A DNA stretch of 64,000 nt from Limnephilus marmoratus. Its lineage: Eukaryota > Arthropoda > Insecta > Trichoptera > Limnephilidae. Shown here in pieces: positions 46,001-55,406 of the stretch (the first letter of the stretch is position 1; each line of letters starts with the position of its first letter). A model generated the notes under the pieces. That model saw only the letters and a program-made list of their open reading frames with translations. It was not told the DNA's origin and made no database searches. The stretch lies in NCBI GenBank assembly GCA_917880885.1, contig OU862913.1:45913460-45977459 (forward strand), read 5' to 3'. The position numbers and the translations under genes are program-made.

Positions 46001-46513
46001 GACATTATCTTTAGTCGGAGAGGGCAGACTAAGCATGGAGAGCTTTATGAGCTTTGAAAAATCAGTCCAGTTGGCCTTCGAGGTTACAAATCTCGGTTTA
46101 CGATTACGAAACGTGAAAACCTTGTTGGGATGGAGCATGTTGGAGGATTCAATGAGGATTGGGTAGTGATCACTCCCGTGCGGGTCTTCCAGAACTTTCC
46201 AGAACAAGGATCCGGCTATGTTAGAGTTGCAAATGGTAAGGTCGACCACGCTGGGTCGTTGACCTGGTACCTGAACCCGGGTAGGGGAACCGTCATTCAT
46301 AATGCAAAGATCAAGATCGTCAAGAAGGTCAACAATGTTTCTTCCCAATCTGTCGCAAGACACAGAGCCCCATAATCCGTGGTGAGCATTAAAGTCTCCC
46401 AGAACAAGGAAAGGAGGTTCGATCTTAGAAAGCATTGCTTGAAGAATTGATTTAGAGGGTTTATTAGAAGGGGATATATACAGGGAAAGGATTGTAGTGC
46501 CAAAAAACCTTTG
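43076..46513 (-). CDS. Non-LTR retrotransposon ORF2: endonuclease (partial), RT, RNase H
   Basis: An uninterrupted minus-strand frame encodes 1119 residues from the first ATG (46435) and stays open upstream to 46513, reading FFGTTILSLYISPSNKPSKS. The first ATG is therefore not the true start and the element is 5'-truncated inside the endonuclease. Visible domains: the EEP-endonuclease C-terminal half (LVLGDFNAHHGLWGS, GSDHYPI); reverse transcriptase (SYRPIALSS, VDITGAFDNV, LPQGSVLSPILFNIY, catalytic YADD); RNase H with all acidic residues in place (YTDGSK, SAECIA, LSDSLSAL, GNEKADLLAKDA); and a C-terminal Cys-His tail (CECRLEEEDLNHIFFSC). The protein copies its RNA at a nicked chromosomal target. 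RNase H plus EEP suggests the I/Loa-like groups. The 3' UTR is very short and runs into TACA repeats. Intact motifs suggest a young insertion. Confidence 0.9.
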   Translation of the reverse strand, partial: QRFFGTTILSLYISPSNKPSKSILQAMLSKIEPPFLVLGDFNAHHGLWGSVSCDRLGRNIVDLLDDLDLCIMNDGSPTRVQVPGQRPSVVDLTICNSNIAGSLFWKVLEDPHGSDHYPILIESSNMLHPNKVFTFRNRKPRFVTSKANWTDFSKLIKLSMLSLPSPTKDNVTECYELLVSSIIAAAETCIPIKLPGNKGKPPPAPWWDNECADAINSRKRYAKIYSLNMTLENFLNFKKIEAKTKRLLKNKKRQGWKNFCSSLSPDTPLSAVWNSIRRFRGSYVPPVAHPLSSEWVKEFADKLAPPTASNWNETEFTYSFRTRGWIDSHFNLFELREVLNDLRDSAPGEDGIPYSLIKNCDVATHNYFLTLLNLMFDSGKIPTSWKTQLIIPILKPQKDPSSGISYRPIALSSSLVKIAEHLIKRRLDWYVESEKILPSSQFGFRKTKSTTESISILTSDIQMVLAENNILVGVCVDITGAFDNVLLNVLQRKLLQIGIPRKLASFIINLLLTRKIQIQVLNSPSLLRTVNKGLPQGSVLSPILFNIYTSDLHQSIHPSCKILQYADDFFIYISGRIIAFLEEMINLSMKNLCIFLTNHGLEISPTKSNVIVFSRKRVAPCISIRIDNIILPVQVQIKFLGVILDSKLTWNSYVNLIINKSQAGLNALRAVSRVWWGSHPCSQKLFYNAYVRSHLDYASFLIEPTSKKNLTRLDRIQSQSLRLIIGAMRSSPINALQVEAVDPPLHFRRQFLADKFLFKCFRLSNHPLMDKIAALSAQVRSLPYWRNKTIPLLVKSLHTYNAYKPILNPHDRLPLYINSFQIHSLKPNIIFSLGFPGNHEAPSKFIHILNSKWSGWKTIYTDGSKSPLSSHVGAAFHCPRDQISKKIKLHKEASIFSAECIAILESLKYIESTQIGKFLILSDSLSALQKLNSSPFHYPEDDLCIGIRTFLHKLAISGREIALAWIPSHCGIPGNEKADLLAKDAIDSGEFLYNFLNPADLLIKLKENMISTWQNHWNESSKTKGNHFYKLQPTIPSKPWFSGLSLNKFSTSSICRMRIGHCCHNVHLTRIQVKNSAMCECRLEEEDLNHIFFSCPINNNYKNFIPDLINTGILPPYDMAFLLSSIDKRVYKIISYFIKVNGINL

Positions 46514-46639
46514 CGGCCGTCACCTGAAAAGGGCAACCGGCTGGCTTAACATCTACTGGGGAAAAGGGTAGGGAGAAAAATTTGTTGAAACAGGTGCTAT
46601 ATTATTTACTCCTATATTTGAATTAAAAACTAAAGGCAG
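46514..46639. other. Short unassigned stretch 5' of the LINE
   Basis: The LINE frame meets a stop at about 46517. No further endonuclease sequence is recognisable, so the truncation point lies near here. Confidence 0.5.
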
Positions 46640-46860
46640 AGAGGGCGTACCACCAAATAAATCAGTCTTGGCACACACCCTTTGCCTCATTCACATTCAT
46701 AGATTGTCTCATACATGCTCTTCTATTATTCTGACTCTTGACATGGCCCGACTCAAATATTGTTCGTATTATCTTCCTCGGGCGACCCCGACTTCTGTCA
46801 TTCACGTTTGCGTAATATATTCTTCTTGCGCTCCTTTCTTTGTTCATTCACTCTACATGC
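46640..46860 (-). pseudogene. LINE family 2 C-terminal fragment
   Basis: The minus strand reads NKERSARRIYYANVNDRSRG, then RPRKIIRTIFESGHVKSQNN, then NEAKGVCQD. This is the tail typical of RTE/CR1-like ORF2 proteins (R-I-Y...GRGRPR) and matches 60985-61330. Too short for function. Confidence 0.65.
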
Positions 46861-46910
46861 CCAAACTATCTGAGGGTCCCTTTCTTAATCTTACTCATTA
46901 CGCTTACATC

Positions 46911-47175
46911 AGCCGAGCGATTCCGTATCTTTTGTGGGATCGTTATTGGATAACGAATGTGATCTCCTGTCAGATTTGTGTGATTTTTACATATTTACTG
47001 TCACATATTTTAGTTCAAACACCAATTCGTACAAGTACGCATGATTATTTATTCATTTAAAGTACGTTGTACATAGAAAAAGCAAATAACAGTCATAAAA
47101 ATCACATAAATCTGACAGGAGATCACCTCCGTTATCCAATAACGATCCCACAAAAGATACGCAATCGCTCGGCAG
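46911..47175. mobile_element. Fold-back MITE with ~80-bp arms
   Basis: AGCCGAGCGATTCCGTATCT, then TTTGTGGGATCGTTATTGGA, then GATCTCCTGTCAGATTTGTG on the left. The reverse complement is on the right, with a few mismatches. A ~100 bp spacer separates the arms. There is no coding content. Target duplication was not determined. Confidence 0.8.
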
Positions 47176-47282
47176 CCTTGCATTCTTTGCGAATCTCCAC
47201 ATTTCTCACACGATCATACATGGTTTTATCTAATTTTTACAGCATTAAGTCTACTTTCATCCTCTTCTGCTAGTTCATTTGA

Positions 47283-47652
47283 AGGCGGCCCTGAGGAAAA
47301 TAATTTCCCTCAGGGCTTATGTCATCTTGTGGGATGCTGTGTGGAGCGTCTTTTTAAGGAAGGGAGGGATAGGAAGTTCTGAAAAGGAAAAAGATATGAG
47401 GGGTGGGTGTCCAGGAGTGACGGACGTAGAATCCATTCCTCCAACTGTGGTGCAAGATGATGGGTCGACAGAGTCCGGCTGGAAAGGTCAAAAGGCTTCA
47501 GCAGCAGATGGGCAGACGCATCCGCCGCTAAGACCTGGACAAACCTTACCCCCCAAACCCGGGCACCTCTGCTAAGTCGCGATCCACTTGGGGTGACCTA
47601 TGGCAGAGGTGTTGGTTATCCAATAAATGATTCCCATACCTGCCTCCCAAAT
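47283..47652 (-). mobile_element. Family A retroposon outside the units
   Basis: The minus-strand copy begins at the GGCCCTGAGGAAAATAATTT tail hairpin and ends at CATACCTGCCTCC. A middle piece is deleted. It shows the family is dispersed and not confined to the 7.4 kb unit. Confidence 0.75.
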
Positions 47653-47654
47653 TG

Positions 47655-47835
47655 GACTCCTTGCATTCGTCTTCAACTCATTCTTCATACGTACTTCGTT
47701 TGTCCCAGACACGGTAGACCGTAGATCTTCCTTACTGTTAGAAATCAGCCCCGTATCATCAGCACACAACAGGCGAAATACTTTCAGATTACTCAATTTC
47801 AAACCCAATCCCACCTCAATGATGAATTTTTAATT
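47655..47835 (-). pseudogene. LINE RT catalytic-motif fragment
   Basis: The minus strand reads LKLSNLKVFRLLCADDTGLI, then SNSKEDLRSTVSGTNE. This is the RT active-site motif (usually YADD, here CADD) with its downstream helix. It is joined directly to the family A repeat. Confidence 0.6.
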
Positions 47836-47919
47836 CATTATAGTATACAATTTTCCGTGGAGGACGCTGTAGAGAAAGAGGGGCGGTAGATCAGACGTTT
47901 AGTGTGTCCATTATTACAG

Positions 47920-48159
47920 AACTGCTGTGCAAGCTGAGGATGGTTTCGGAGCCCTAGCAGCAGCAGAACAAGGATCAGCTAGGTCTGAAGAGACCAGAGA
48001 TGTTGCTTTGCAAAGGGTGCGGGAGGAGCGCATCAGGGCGCAGATTGCGGTCAGCGCCCTGTCTCCCTTCCACCAGATGGAATTCCTCCAGAGGAAGTGG
48101 GACAAACAGGTGTCGCGTTCCTTGCTCCCAACCCCAAATGATAGAAGGACAAAAACAAG
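47920..48159 (+). CDS. Upstream exon of the piggyBac-derived gene
   Basis: The acceptor TTATTACAG precedes it and the donor CAAG|GTAATT follows. The open frame reads TAVQAEDGFGALAAAEQGSA, then RVREERIRAQIAVSALSPFH, then FLQRKWDKQVSRSLLPTPND. It ends with two bases (AG) that complete an Arg codon with the next exon at 49134. It is an alpha-helical, charged stretch; no named domain is recognised. It has no obvious start codon, so a further exon should lie upstream, beyond the LINE and palindrome region or in the unassigned 47840-47900 stretch. Alternatively it is a host exon captured by, or capturing, a piggyBac insertion. Confidence 0.5.
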
Positions 48160-48214
48160 GTAATTTAACTATTGTTTTTTCTGAGAGTATTCTGCAACAG
48201 CGTCAGTAAGATTA

Positions 48215-48640
48215 CTGCAACTAGCAAGCCCTCCATTGATATGCTTGGTGTAACTCCAAGTGACCAGCTCAGGTACGGGAGCTCCATCGAAGCCAGAGTT
48301 AAGTTAGCCTCTCAGAAACTGGGCGTACTGTACAGGGTCTGCAGATACTGCAGATAGTACACAACTGCTAACTCTGTAAAAATCACAAATTCATCCCGCG
48401 GTTGAATTTGGCAGCCACCTCCGGTCTGGAGCCCCAAAATACCTGAAATAAACCCTTGACTCTGTGCAGAAGCGGGCGGTCCGATCGATAGATTCTCCTA
48501 ACTTACAAACGGATTGCAATCTTTAGAGCATACGCGTCGGGTGGGAATGCTATCCTTGTTCTATGGAAGATGCTCCGAGGAAGTAGCGTCATTGATCCCT
48601 TTGGTTACCGGTGCACAGTTGGGGAACACGCCAAAAACGC
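48215..48640 (+). pseudogene. LINE family 1 fragment in the piggyBac gene intron
   Basis: Relative of 9217-10400, reading DMLGVTPSDQLRYGSSIEAR, then VKLASQKLGVLYRVCRYC, followed by frameshifted LWSG and RRVGMLSLFY-type sequence. It is more diverged than the copies in the units and older. Confidence 0.7.
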
Positions 48641-49133
48641 GCCCAACGTATGTACATGGTGACATTTTCCACGTAAAAATATGAACATTTGTCACGTGTT
48701 GTTGAATAAAAAGGTTTAGTCGTTTATTTTACGCCTGTCTTCTAATGTATTTATTTTTGGAATATTTAATAAGAAATTATATTTTAGGTCTTCTATGGGA
48801 TATTTAATTTAAAATTTATCAAATGTAGGCTTTGTATTCGCTCAATGTTGTTACATAATGTGAATTTTGTAAGATGGAGACCAAACTACTGAGTTATACT
48901 CAATTAGGCTCCTAACTAGAGAAACATATACATAATATGTACTTGTAAGCAGTTAAAGTTTTTAATTGTTCTTAATACGAAGCCTAGTGTTTTCATACCT
49001 TTGTTCACAATTTGGAGGATATGGTTGACGAAACTTAGTAATGGAACATTGCTATTTATTTATTATAGTGGGTTTTACAGAATGTTCACACTTAAATGAG
49101 AACAATACATTAATATGATGTATATGTTTTCAG
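48641..49133. other. Intron sequence, nothing recognised
   Basis: AT-rich intron between the LINE fragment and the next exon's acceptor (TATGTTTTCAG). Confidence 0.5.
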
Positions 49134-49345
49134 AATTCCATCTCCAGGGAGGAAGGAGTGTCCCTTTTCAAAAGGGCCTGCAACATTGCCATCGCCCGTA
49201 CCAACCCAACCTACGACATCCATTCCGGTGGATTGCAACCCGTTACCCGGGCTATCACAGGGTGTACACTCCTCTCAGGAGCCCTACTACCACAGAGCGC
49301 TGTCGGAAGACGTAGCACTCTTTAAGGAAGAGTTGGCCGGAAACC
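49134..49345 (+). CDS. Proline/serine-rich linker exon of the piggyBac-derived gene
   Basis: The acceptor TGTTTTCAG and donor AAACC|GTGAGT bound an open frame reading IPSPGRKECPFSKGPATLPS, then PVPTQPTTSIPVDCNPLPGL, then HRALSEDVALFKEELAGN. The entry phase fits the 47920-48159 exon. The single trailing C joins AA of the exon at 49962 to give Gln, so all three exons read through in one frame. Low-complexity Pro/Thr/Ser linker; no catalytic motif. The two phase matches support a spliced transcript, though no RNA evidence is available. Confidence 0.55.
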
Positions 49346-49362
49346 GTGAGTTTATTTATTTA

Positions 49363-49850
49363 AAACTAGCTGGTTCCCGGCATGTGTTGCTTTGCCATTT
49401 AATAAAGAAAGTGTTTCTCCCTGCGTGTCCTTTCCCATTCGCCCCCTTCCCTCTTGCATTCTCACTCCGATTCCTCCACCTTTTCTCTCCCCACTCCACT
49501 CCCCCTCTTCCCCCGTCCCGCGAACCCTCCTCCCGAGTTCCCCGCCTCCCTTCCAAGTTCCTCTCCCCCCTCCCGTATTCGCCTCACCCCTCCCGCGAAT
49601 CCCCATCCCGAGTTTCCCTCCCCCAGCACGCATTCCATTCATTCATTCCCGGTACGTTCAGTTTTCAAACAGCTCACGTGCCATCTATTGCAATTTTATA
49701 TACAAATTCATAATGCCAGAGCTCGTATATGTTATTCTGATGTATGAGCTACACTATTCTAAAGTTTCATTAAAATCCATTCAGTAGTTTTTGCGTGAAA
49801 GAGTAACAAACACACATACATCCATACAAACTTTCGCATTTTCACGGTCA
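49363..49850 (+). mobile_element. Pyrimidine-rich retroposon, copy in the piggyBac gene intron
   Basis: AACTAGCTGGTTCCCGGCAT start, a CCCCTTCCC-rich block, AATTCATAATGCCAGAGCTC, then CAGTAGTTTTTGCGTGAAAG and ACAAACACACATACATCCAT. It begins 17 bp after the donor at 49345. Confidence 0.65.
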
Positions 49851-49961
49851 TACCAGAGGAGGACTATAATTGACATATAGGTGTTGTACATGAATACATC
49901 AGCAGAATGCTGCCTGCTCATTAAATAATAAAAAATTAATTTGTGTGTTCTGTTGTTTCAG

Positions 49962-51805
49962 AATTTGATATGGACTTGACAAGCGATTTGGAAGACGAAG
50001 AAAGCAACATGGGCGATGAAGTGAGCGATGAATTGGAGGAGGATACACCATGCATGCCACCAGAACCTTCTTCTCGTAGACTCGATGCCACATCACCCAC
50101 ACTCGAAACCCTTGACCCCGATATGGACGCAGACTTACAGACACTTAAAGACCAGGAAGATATGGAGGCAATGCGAGCAATTCTACCACCTGATTGTTAC
50201 ACTTTCGACTGGTCCAGCGATGTCTCGCATTTTCATGGGATAAAGGAGACCTTCACAGGTACGCCAGGACCAACATTCAATACCAATGAATTGGGCAAAC
50301 CTGTGGACGCCTTCTTTAAAATCTTCAATGCAGATTTCGTTGAACTGATTGCGAGAGAAACAAACAGATACGCAGATCAATGCATTGCGAAAGGAACCTT
50401 TAAGCCATTTGCGCGCATCAATCAATGGTCTCCCACAAATAAAGAGGAACTTTACGTATTCTTTGCACTTTTAATGCATCAAAGTATCAGTCCCCTGACT
50501 GTTGAAAAAGACTTCTTCTATTCCAATAAAATCTCCTCCATGCCTTTTTTCAGCCGATTCATTGACTACAATCGTTTTCTTCTCTTGAAGAAATTCCTCC
50601 ATTTCACCGACAATGAAAGTCTTTCTTCCGATGCAGCATTACCTGTGCGAAGTTTACAAAAAATTCAGCCCGTCTTGGACCATCTCTTGCAAAAGTTTGA
50701 GAGTTTATACCTGCCGGACCAAGAGATCTCTCTGGATAAGTCCTTACTCGGCTGTGAAGGCCGTTTGGAATTCGTCCAGACGAACAAAACGAAAGCGGCG
50801 GACGCAGGTATAAAGTCTTGCGAGCTTTGCGAGTCCAAGACTGGCTATCTTTGGAAATTCCGAATTTATACTGGGAAGACCAACTATCAGGCTGAACAGA
50901 CAGAGACAAATCCAGATCAGGAAGTAACGACTACAGACAACCTTAACAGACAGACAAACGTTTCTGGTGCTCACCAAAACTGCCCGGCTGTGGCCACTGC
51001 AAAAATAGTATACGACCTTGTCAGCCCTCTATTTAACAAGGGGCATACACTAATAATGGATAATTTTTATAATAGTCCATTATTGGCGCGATGCCTCAAA
51101 AGAAATGGGATGGACTGTATGGGCACATTGAGGTTAAACCAAGAATTTGTGCCTAGTGCTTTAAGGTCCAATCCCAAAAAAGAATTGAGGGACGGCGAAG
51201 TGGTATTCTCCAACTGCGGGGACCTCAGTATTATGGTATGGCTAGGCAAAAGCCTGGTCAGTATGTTGTCCACTTACCATCGGCCTGAAATTGGAGCACC
51301 TGAGAAATATGGAACCTGGACTTATAAACCTGACATGGTGCTGGACTACAATAAGGTGAAGGGAGGTGCTAACCGAAAGGATCAACTTTTGACAGCCTTC
51401 CCTGTGGAACGACCAAGAAACCTGATCTGGTACAAAAAGCTTTTCAGAAGACTGTTAAACGTTTCGGTGCAGAATGCGTTTGTATTGTACAGCTGTAAGC
51501 TGCGTACAGAAAATAAACGCACTTTGTATCGAAAGTTCAGAGTTGAGGTCGCGGACGATCTGCTTACATTATTCGGTCGCAGTCAAATTAGTACGACTGT
51601 GAAGACCATCGGCAGAATACCTTTTGGAAAGATTCTGCGACCGATCCTAAAAAGCAATCACTATTTGGTGCATACGCGTAAAAGGGTTCGATGTGTGTGG
51701 TGTCCGGTTGTGACTCGTCATAGGACTACCATGATGTGTGATGTCTGTGATGTCCCTTTGTGCTTCAACTGTATGAAACCATATCACACGCAATTAAATC
51801 ATTGA
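49962..51805 (+). CDS. piggyBac transposase-derived protein (PGBD), main exon
   Basis: Acceptor TGTTGTTTCAG; the frame is open from 49943 to the stop at 51805. The first ATG after the acceptor is at 49970, giving about 611 residues, near the usual piggyBac length. Order: acidic N-terminus (DLTSDLEDEESN, DEVSDELEED), DDE_Tnp_1_7-type core, C-terminal cysteine-rich zinc domain (CVWC, CDVCDVPLCFNC, H). Catalytic positions, numbered from 49943: D265 in SLDKSLLG and D373 in LIMDNFYNS are present. The third reads N477 in GGANRKDQ where active members have Asp; D480 is kept. Active piggyBac cuts and pastes at TTAA; this one is probably catalytically dead but able to bind DNA. In-frame upstream exons point to a chimeric host gene. 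No terminal repeats were identified. Confidence 0.85.
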
Positions 51806-51839
51806 GGGCTTTTTTCTTTTCGGTTTATAATTCATAAAA

Positions 51840-52181
51840 ATGGATATCGAAGAAATCGAAAACTATGTGTTAGATTGCAATTCGGACTTCTCCATGAGTG
51901 ATGATGAAGACTATATTCCAGAAGATTTGGAGAGTTTAGATGAATCAGAAAACAGAGATAAGGAAATTGACAATTTTGAATTGGACGAAAATTCCTCCCC
52001 TGATATAAATTTTATGAATTTCTCGCCAATACGGGAAAGTGAAATGAACTTCCAACCAGATGTACACAATTTCAATCAACAATCTGGCTTAAGAGATTGT
52101 GAACGCAATCCGGAGAGCAGTGGACAGTTCTTAAATCCAAATGTTGTGGGCTGCGTTACAACCAGAGATATTGAAATGTAA
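51840..52181 (+). pseudogene. Second piggyBac gene, acidic N-terminal part
   Basis: A 113-codon frame starting 34 bp after the stop of the first piggyBac exon: MDIEEIENYVLDCNSDFSMS, then DDEDYIPEDLESLDESENRD. It is strongly acidic, as piggyBac N-termini are. It ends in a stop and then a tandem array; the core reappears at 54462 and 55172. The gene is shattered by arrays, a hAT element and a LINE. Confidence 0.6.
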
Positions 52182-52389
52182 GAGATGTGCTATCGGCAGT
52201 TTTTACTGGGTGGGACTGTGTTTCCTGGCGTCGCCGGTATTGTTAACCAATATTACTGTAAACCTTAAACCAAAAAATCAACTAAATTTTTTTTTTTTCT
52301 TTAATGTTCTTTATTCAGTAAAGTTTATACATTACAGTAAATGGATAATTTTTTGGCCATCACACTAGGCACATGCCCGTGTTGTGAAA

Positions 52390-53345
52390 TGAATGAATTG
52401 AATGTTGTAAATGAATGAATTCTTTCCGTATTCAAACTATATTGTTAACCAATGTTACTGCACACCTTGAAAAAAAAAACTAAATGAATGAATTCTTTCC
52501 GTATTAAAACTATATTGTTAACCAATACTACTGCACACGTTAAAAAATCAACTAAATTAATGAATTCTTTCCTTATTCAAACTATATTGTTAACCAATAC
52601 ACACACCTTAAAAAAATCAACTACATGAATGAATTCTTTCCGTATTCAAACTATATTGTTAACCAATACTACTGCACACCTTAAAAAAATCAACTAAATT
52701 AATGAATTCTTTCCGTATTCAAACTACATTGTTAACCAATACACGCACCTTAAAAAAATCAACTAAATGAATGAATTCTTTCCGTATTCAAACTACATTG
52801 TTAACCAATACACGCACCTTAAAAAAATCAACTACATGAATGAATTCTTCCCATATTCAAACTATATTGTTAACCAATACTACTGCAAACCTTCAAAAAA
52901 TCAACTAAATGAATGAGATCTTTCCGTATTCAAACTATATTGTTAACCAATACTACTGCACACCTTAAAAAAATCAACTAAATTAATGAATTCTTTCCGT
53001 ATTCAAACTACATTGTTAACCAATACACGCACCTTAAAAAAATCAACTAAATGAATGAATTCTTTCCGTATTCAAACTACATTGTTAACCAATACACGCA
53101 CCTTAAAAAAATCAACTACATGAATGAATTCTTCCCATATTCAAACTATATTGTTAACCAATACTACTGCAAACCTTCAAAAAATCAACTAAATGAATGA
53201 GATCTTTCCGTATTCAAACTATATTGTTAACCAATACTACGGCACACCTTCAAAACATCAACTAAATGAACGAATTATTTCCATATTCAAACTGTATCGT
53301 TAACCAATACTACTGCACGCCTTAAAAAAATCAACTACTTTCCGT
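52390..53345 (+). repeat. ~64/74-bp tandem array 1
   Basis: Monomers run ATGAATGAATTCTTTCCGTA, TTCAAACTATATTGTTAACC, AATACTACTGCACACCTT, AAAAAAATCAACTAA. Short monomers lack TACTACTGC. A four-monomer block repeats with a period of about 284 bp (52697 and 52981). The seed sequence (TATTGTTAACCAATATTACT) is seen once upstream near 52238. Confidence 0.85.
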
Positions 53346-53719
53346 ATTCAAACTATTCCCATTGGTAAGTAATCCGCCGACAGTCGGGCGGACACCACAG
53401 CATATCTCTTGTATTTGAATATCTTTGGTTATAACCGAAACCAACACATTTTTCTACTGTAAAAACACAAAAAGTAGTTGCTCCAAATTCAGTTAACACC
53501 AATGGAAAAATGTTGATATAGAGCAGGGTTTCCCAAACTTTTTCTGCAATGGAACACTTTGCAAACCCGTAAATTTTAACGGAACACTTAGTTTATTTTT
53601 AGGTTGTGTAATTTCTAAACGTAAAAATTAAAAAAAATGTTATTAAATATATTATTTATTTAGTATATAAAAAATGGAATGTAAACAAAACAAAATGGAA
53701 TAAATAAGCACCTAATGAC

Positions 53720-54131
53720 TTTGACGACTTAGAGTCCGTGAACTGCATATTTTCTCGATATCAGATAAAATATTGGTAAGTCGGATTCTAATATTGAATG
53801 TGGCGTCGAGCCTGTTCCTGCACTTTGGCTTGGTTGCAGCGTAATTAGAAAATCCTGCTTCTAATAAATAGGTTGTAAAAACGGAAGTAAAACAATAATG
53901 GCGTGTTTTGATAAATTGGGGTACCTACTCTTCTGACAAACTCACCCAGAAATCATTGAAAGGCTGATCTTTGTATTTTTGTTTCAAGTAAGAGTAACTA
54001 ATTAAATCAATTAGATTTTCATATTCACTTGCGCTAAGGCCTACTGATTTAGCTGTCAAATAAAATGGATTCCAAACCCAGGAATCGTCCTTACCAGTTT
54101 TCGAAAAATATGGCAAAAGGGTTGTTTTCAT
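53720..54131 (-). pseudogene. hAT transposase C-terminal remnant (ZBED5/FAM200-like)
   Basis: The minus strand reads DDSWVWNPFYLTAKSVGLSA, then KYKDQPFNDFWVSLSEE, and after a frame break FTTYLLEAGFSNYAATKPKC, then RNRLDATFNIRIRLTNI. The F-x-T-TYL-EAGFS...K-RNRL pattern is the C-terminal dimerisation region of hAT proteins related to ZBED5/FAM200. The upstream catalytic part is missing. Confidence 0.7.
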
Positions 54132-54218
54132 GTTATGTACGTACTTACTACCTATTCTTAAAATTCTTTGGAAACCTCTTCAAATACTTTAAAATTTAAT
54201 TCATTCAAACATTCGTGT

Positions 54219-54345
54219 ATGACTGCCGTGGTCTAGGGGTAAGGCTCTTGACTCACAATCCAAAGGTCGCGAGATCGAATCCCGGAGTGCGCAAATAAAT
54301 TTCATTTGATTAATTTGTTTTATTTCACAATTAATTCACATAAAA
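54219..54345 (+). mobile_element. tRNA-derived SINE, long-head form, inside the hAT element
   Basis: GCCGTGGTCTAGGGGTAAGG (A box TGGTCTAGGGG), GACTCACAATCCAAAGGTCG, AGATCGAATCCCGG (B-box-like), then an AT-rich body with TTATTTCACAATTAATTCA. This is the most complete head in the window. Confidence 0.7.
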
Positions 54346-54461
54346 ATATTTTTTTTTGATTTTTTTTATTTATTCATCTATAAAAAGTATATGTTTTTTA
54401 TTTATTCATCTATAAAAAGTATAACCCTAGGGTTCCGCGGAACACAGTTTGGGAAACCCTG

Positions 54462-54660
54462 ATATAGAGGAAATGTACATATTCATTGCCGTAACTATGC
54501 TTATGGCGAGACGTAAAAAGGGGAAAATTTGTCAATATTGGATACTGGACAAGCTGATTTCATCTTGGATTTTCAATTCTAAGCATGCTCCATTTTTCAG
54601 ATAACGAAAAACAGGGAAAAAGGTGATAACTTCAAAATAAGAGATTTTGTGGATATGGTG
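54462..54660 (+). pseudogene. Second piggyBac gene, core fragment 1
   Basis: Reads DIEEMYIFIAVTMLMARRKK, then GKICQYWILDKLISSWIFNS, then KHAPFFR and stop. This is the conserved helix region before the catalytic core (EE-x-Y-x-F-x-A...YW...D). It continues from NTNGKML just left of the hAT insertion. Confidence 0.7.
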
Positions 54661-54689
54661 TGCTGTCAATTTAAAAAATACTTTTATTG

Positions 54690-55158
54690 TCATTTTCTTC
54701 CCCTTATCCTATTCGGGTCGGGGACCCACTGCATTGACAAGGTTCCTCCATACGTCCCTGTCTTGTGCTGATTGTTCGGCCTCCGTCCATGGCAGTCCCA
54801 TCCTCTCCTCACACTGTTTCTGGAGCTGCCTCGCCCAACTGTGTCTGGGGCGGCCCACTGGACGTCTACCCTTTGGAATCGCACTCAGTATTTTCCTAGG
54901 AATTCGGTCATCAGATATTCTTAGTACGTGCCCAAGCCACCTCAATTGCGATTTTTCTGTGAAGAGTAGCAGTGGTTCGAAGTTTAGATCGCCTCGGATC
55001 GTCGATTTTCTTATTTGATCCCATTTCGTAACTCCTGCCACTCCTCTCCAGTATCTCATTTCGGCAGCTTGGACTCTAGAGCATGTTTGTTCGTTTAGCA
55101 TCCATATCTGGTGGCCATAAATAAGCGTCAGGTGGTGTGTCGTTTTGAATACTGACAT
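54690..55158 (-). pseudogene. RTE/CR1-like LINE C-terminal fragment
   Basis: A minus-strand frame of 149 codons: YGHQIWMLNEQTCSRVQAAE, then MRYWRGVAGVTKWDQIRKST, then LRWLGHVLRISDDRIPRKIL, then RRPVGRPRHSWARQL. It is the region after the RT domain, well preserved and without stops, but the RT core is missing. Inserted into the second piggyBac gene. Confidence 0.8.
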
Positions 55159-55171
55159 CTTTGTCTTGATA

Positions 55172-55406
55172 TTAGTATGAAGACTTTTATCCGTGCAAGA
55201 ATTTGTGCATTGACGAATCGCTGGTATTATTCAAAAGTAGATTATTATCAATCGAGCAATGTCTTCCAGCAAAAAATTGTAGATTCTGCGTAAAATTATT
55301 TGTTTTATGTGATTGCAAAACCAGTTTCGTTTTACAATTTGTAATTTATGGTGGCGCTAAAACGGACATTGACATACCAAATATGGATGATGGTGTATTG
55401 AAGTAA
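55172..55406 (+). pseudogene. Second piggyBac gene, core fragment 2 (first catalytic Asp)
   Basis: Reads YEDFYPCKNLCIDESLVLFK, then KNCRFCVKLFVLCDCKTSFV, then LQFVIYGGAKTDIDIPN and stop. CIDESLVLFK is the first-aspartate motif of piggyBac transposases; the first gene has SLDKSLLG here. The two piggyBac genes are clearly different lineages. Confidence 0.75.

Larger units (their letters stand above)
53524..54461. mobile_element. hAT element with transposase remnant, 938 bp
   Basis: Ends CAGGGTTTCCCAAACT / AGTTTGGGAAACCCTG (two-base gap tolerance), flanked by the exact 8-bp duplication ATATAGAG (53516-53523 and 54462-54469). It interrupts the second piggyBac gene within its core; removing element and one duplication restores an uninterrupted stretch. 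It contains part of its own transposase on the minus strand and a tRNA-like SINE. Confidence 0.9.

Noticed and set aside
52141..52368. 75-codon ORF overlapping the second piggyBac N-terminus
   Set aside because: Out of frame with the acidic coding stretch and running into the tandem array.
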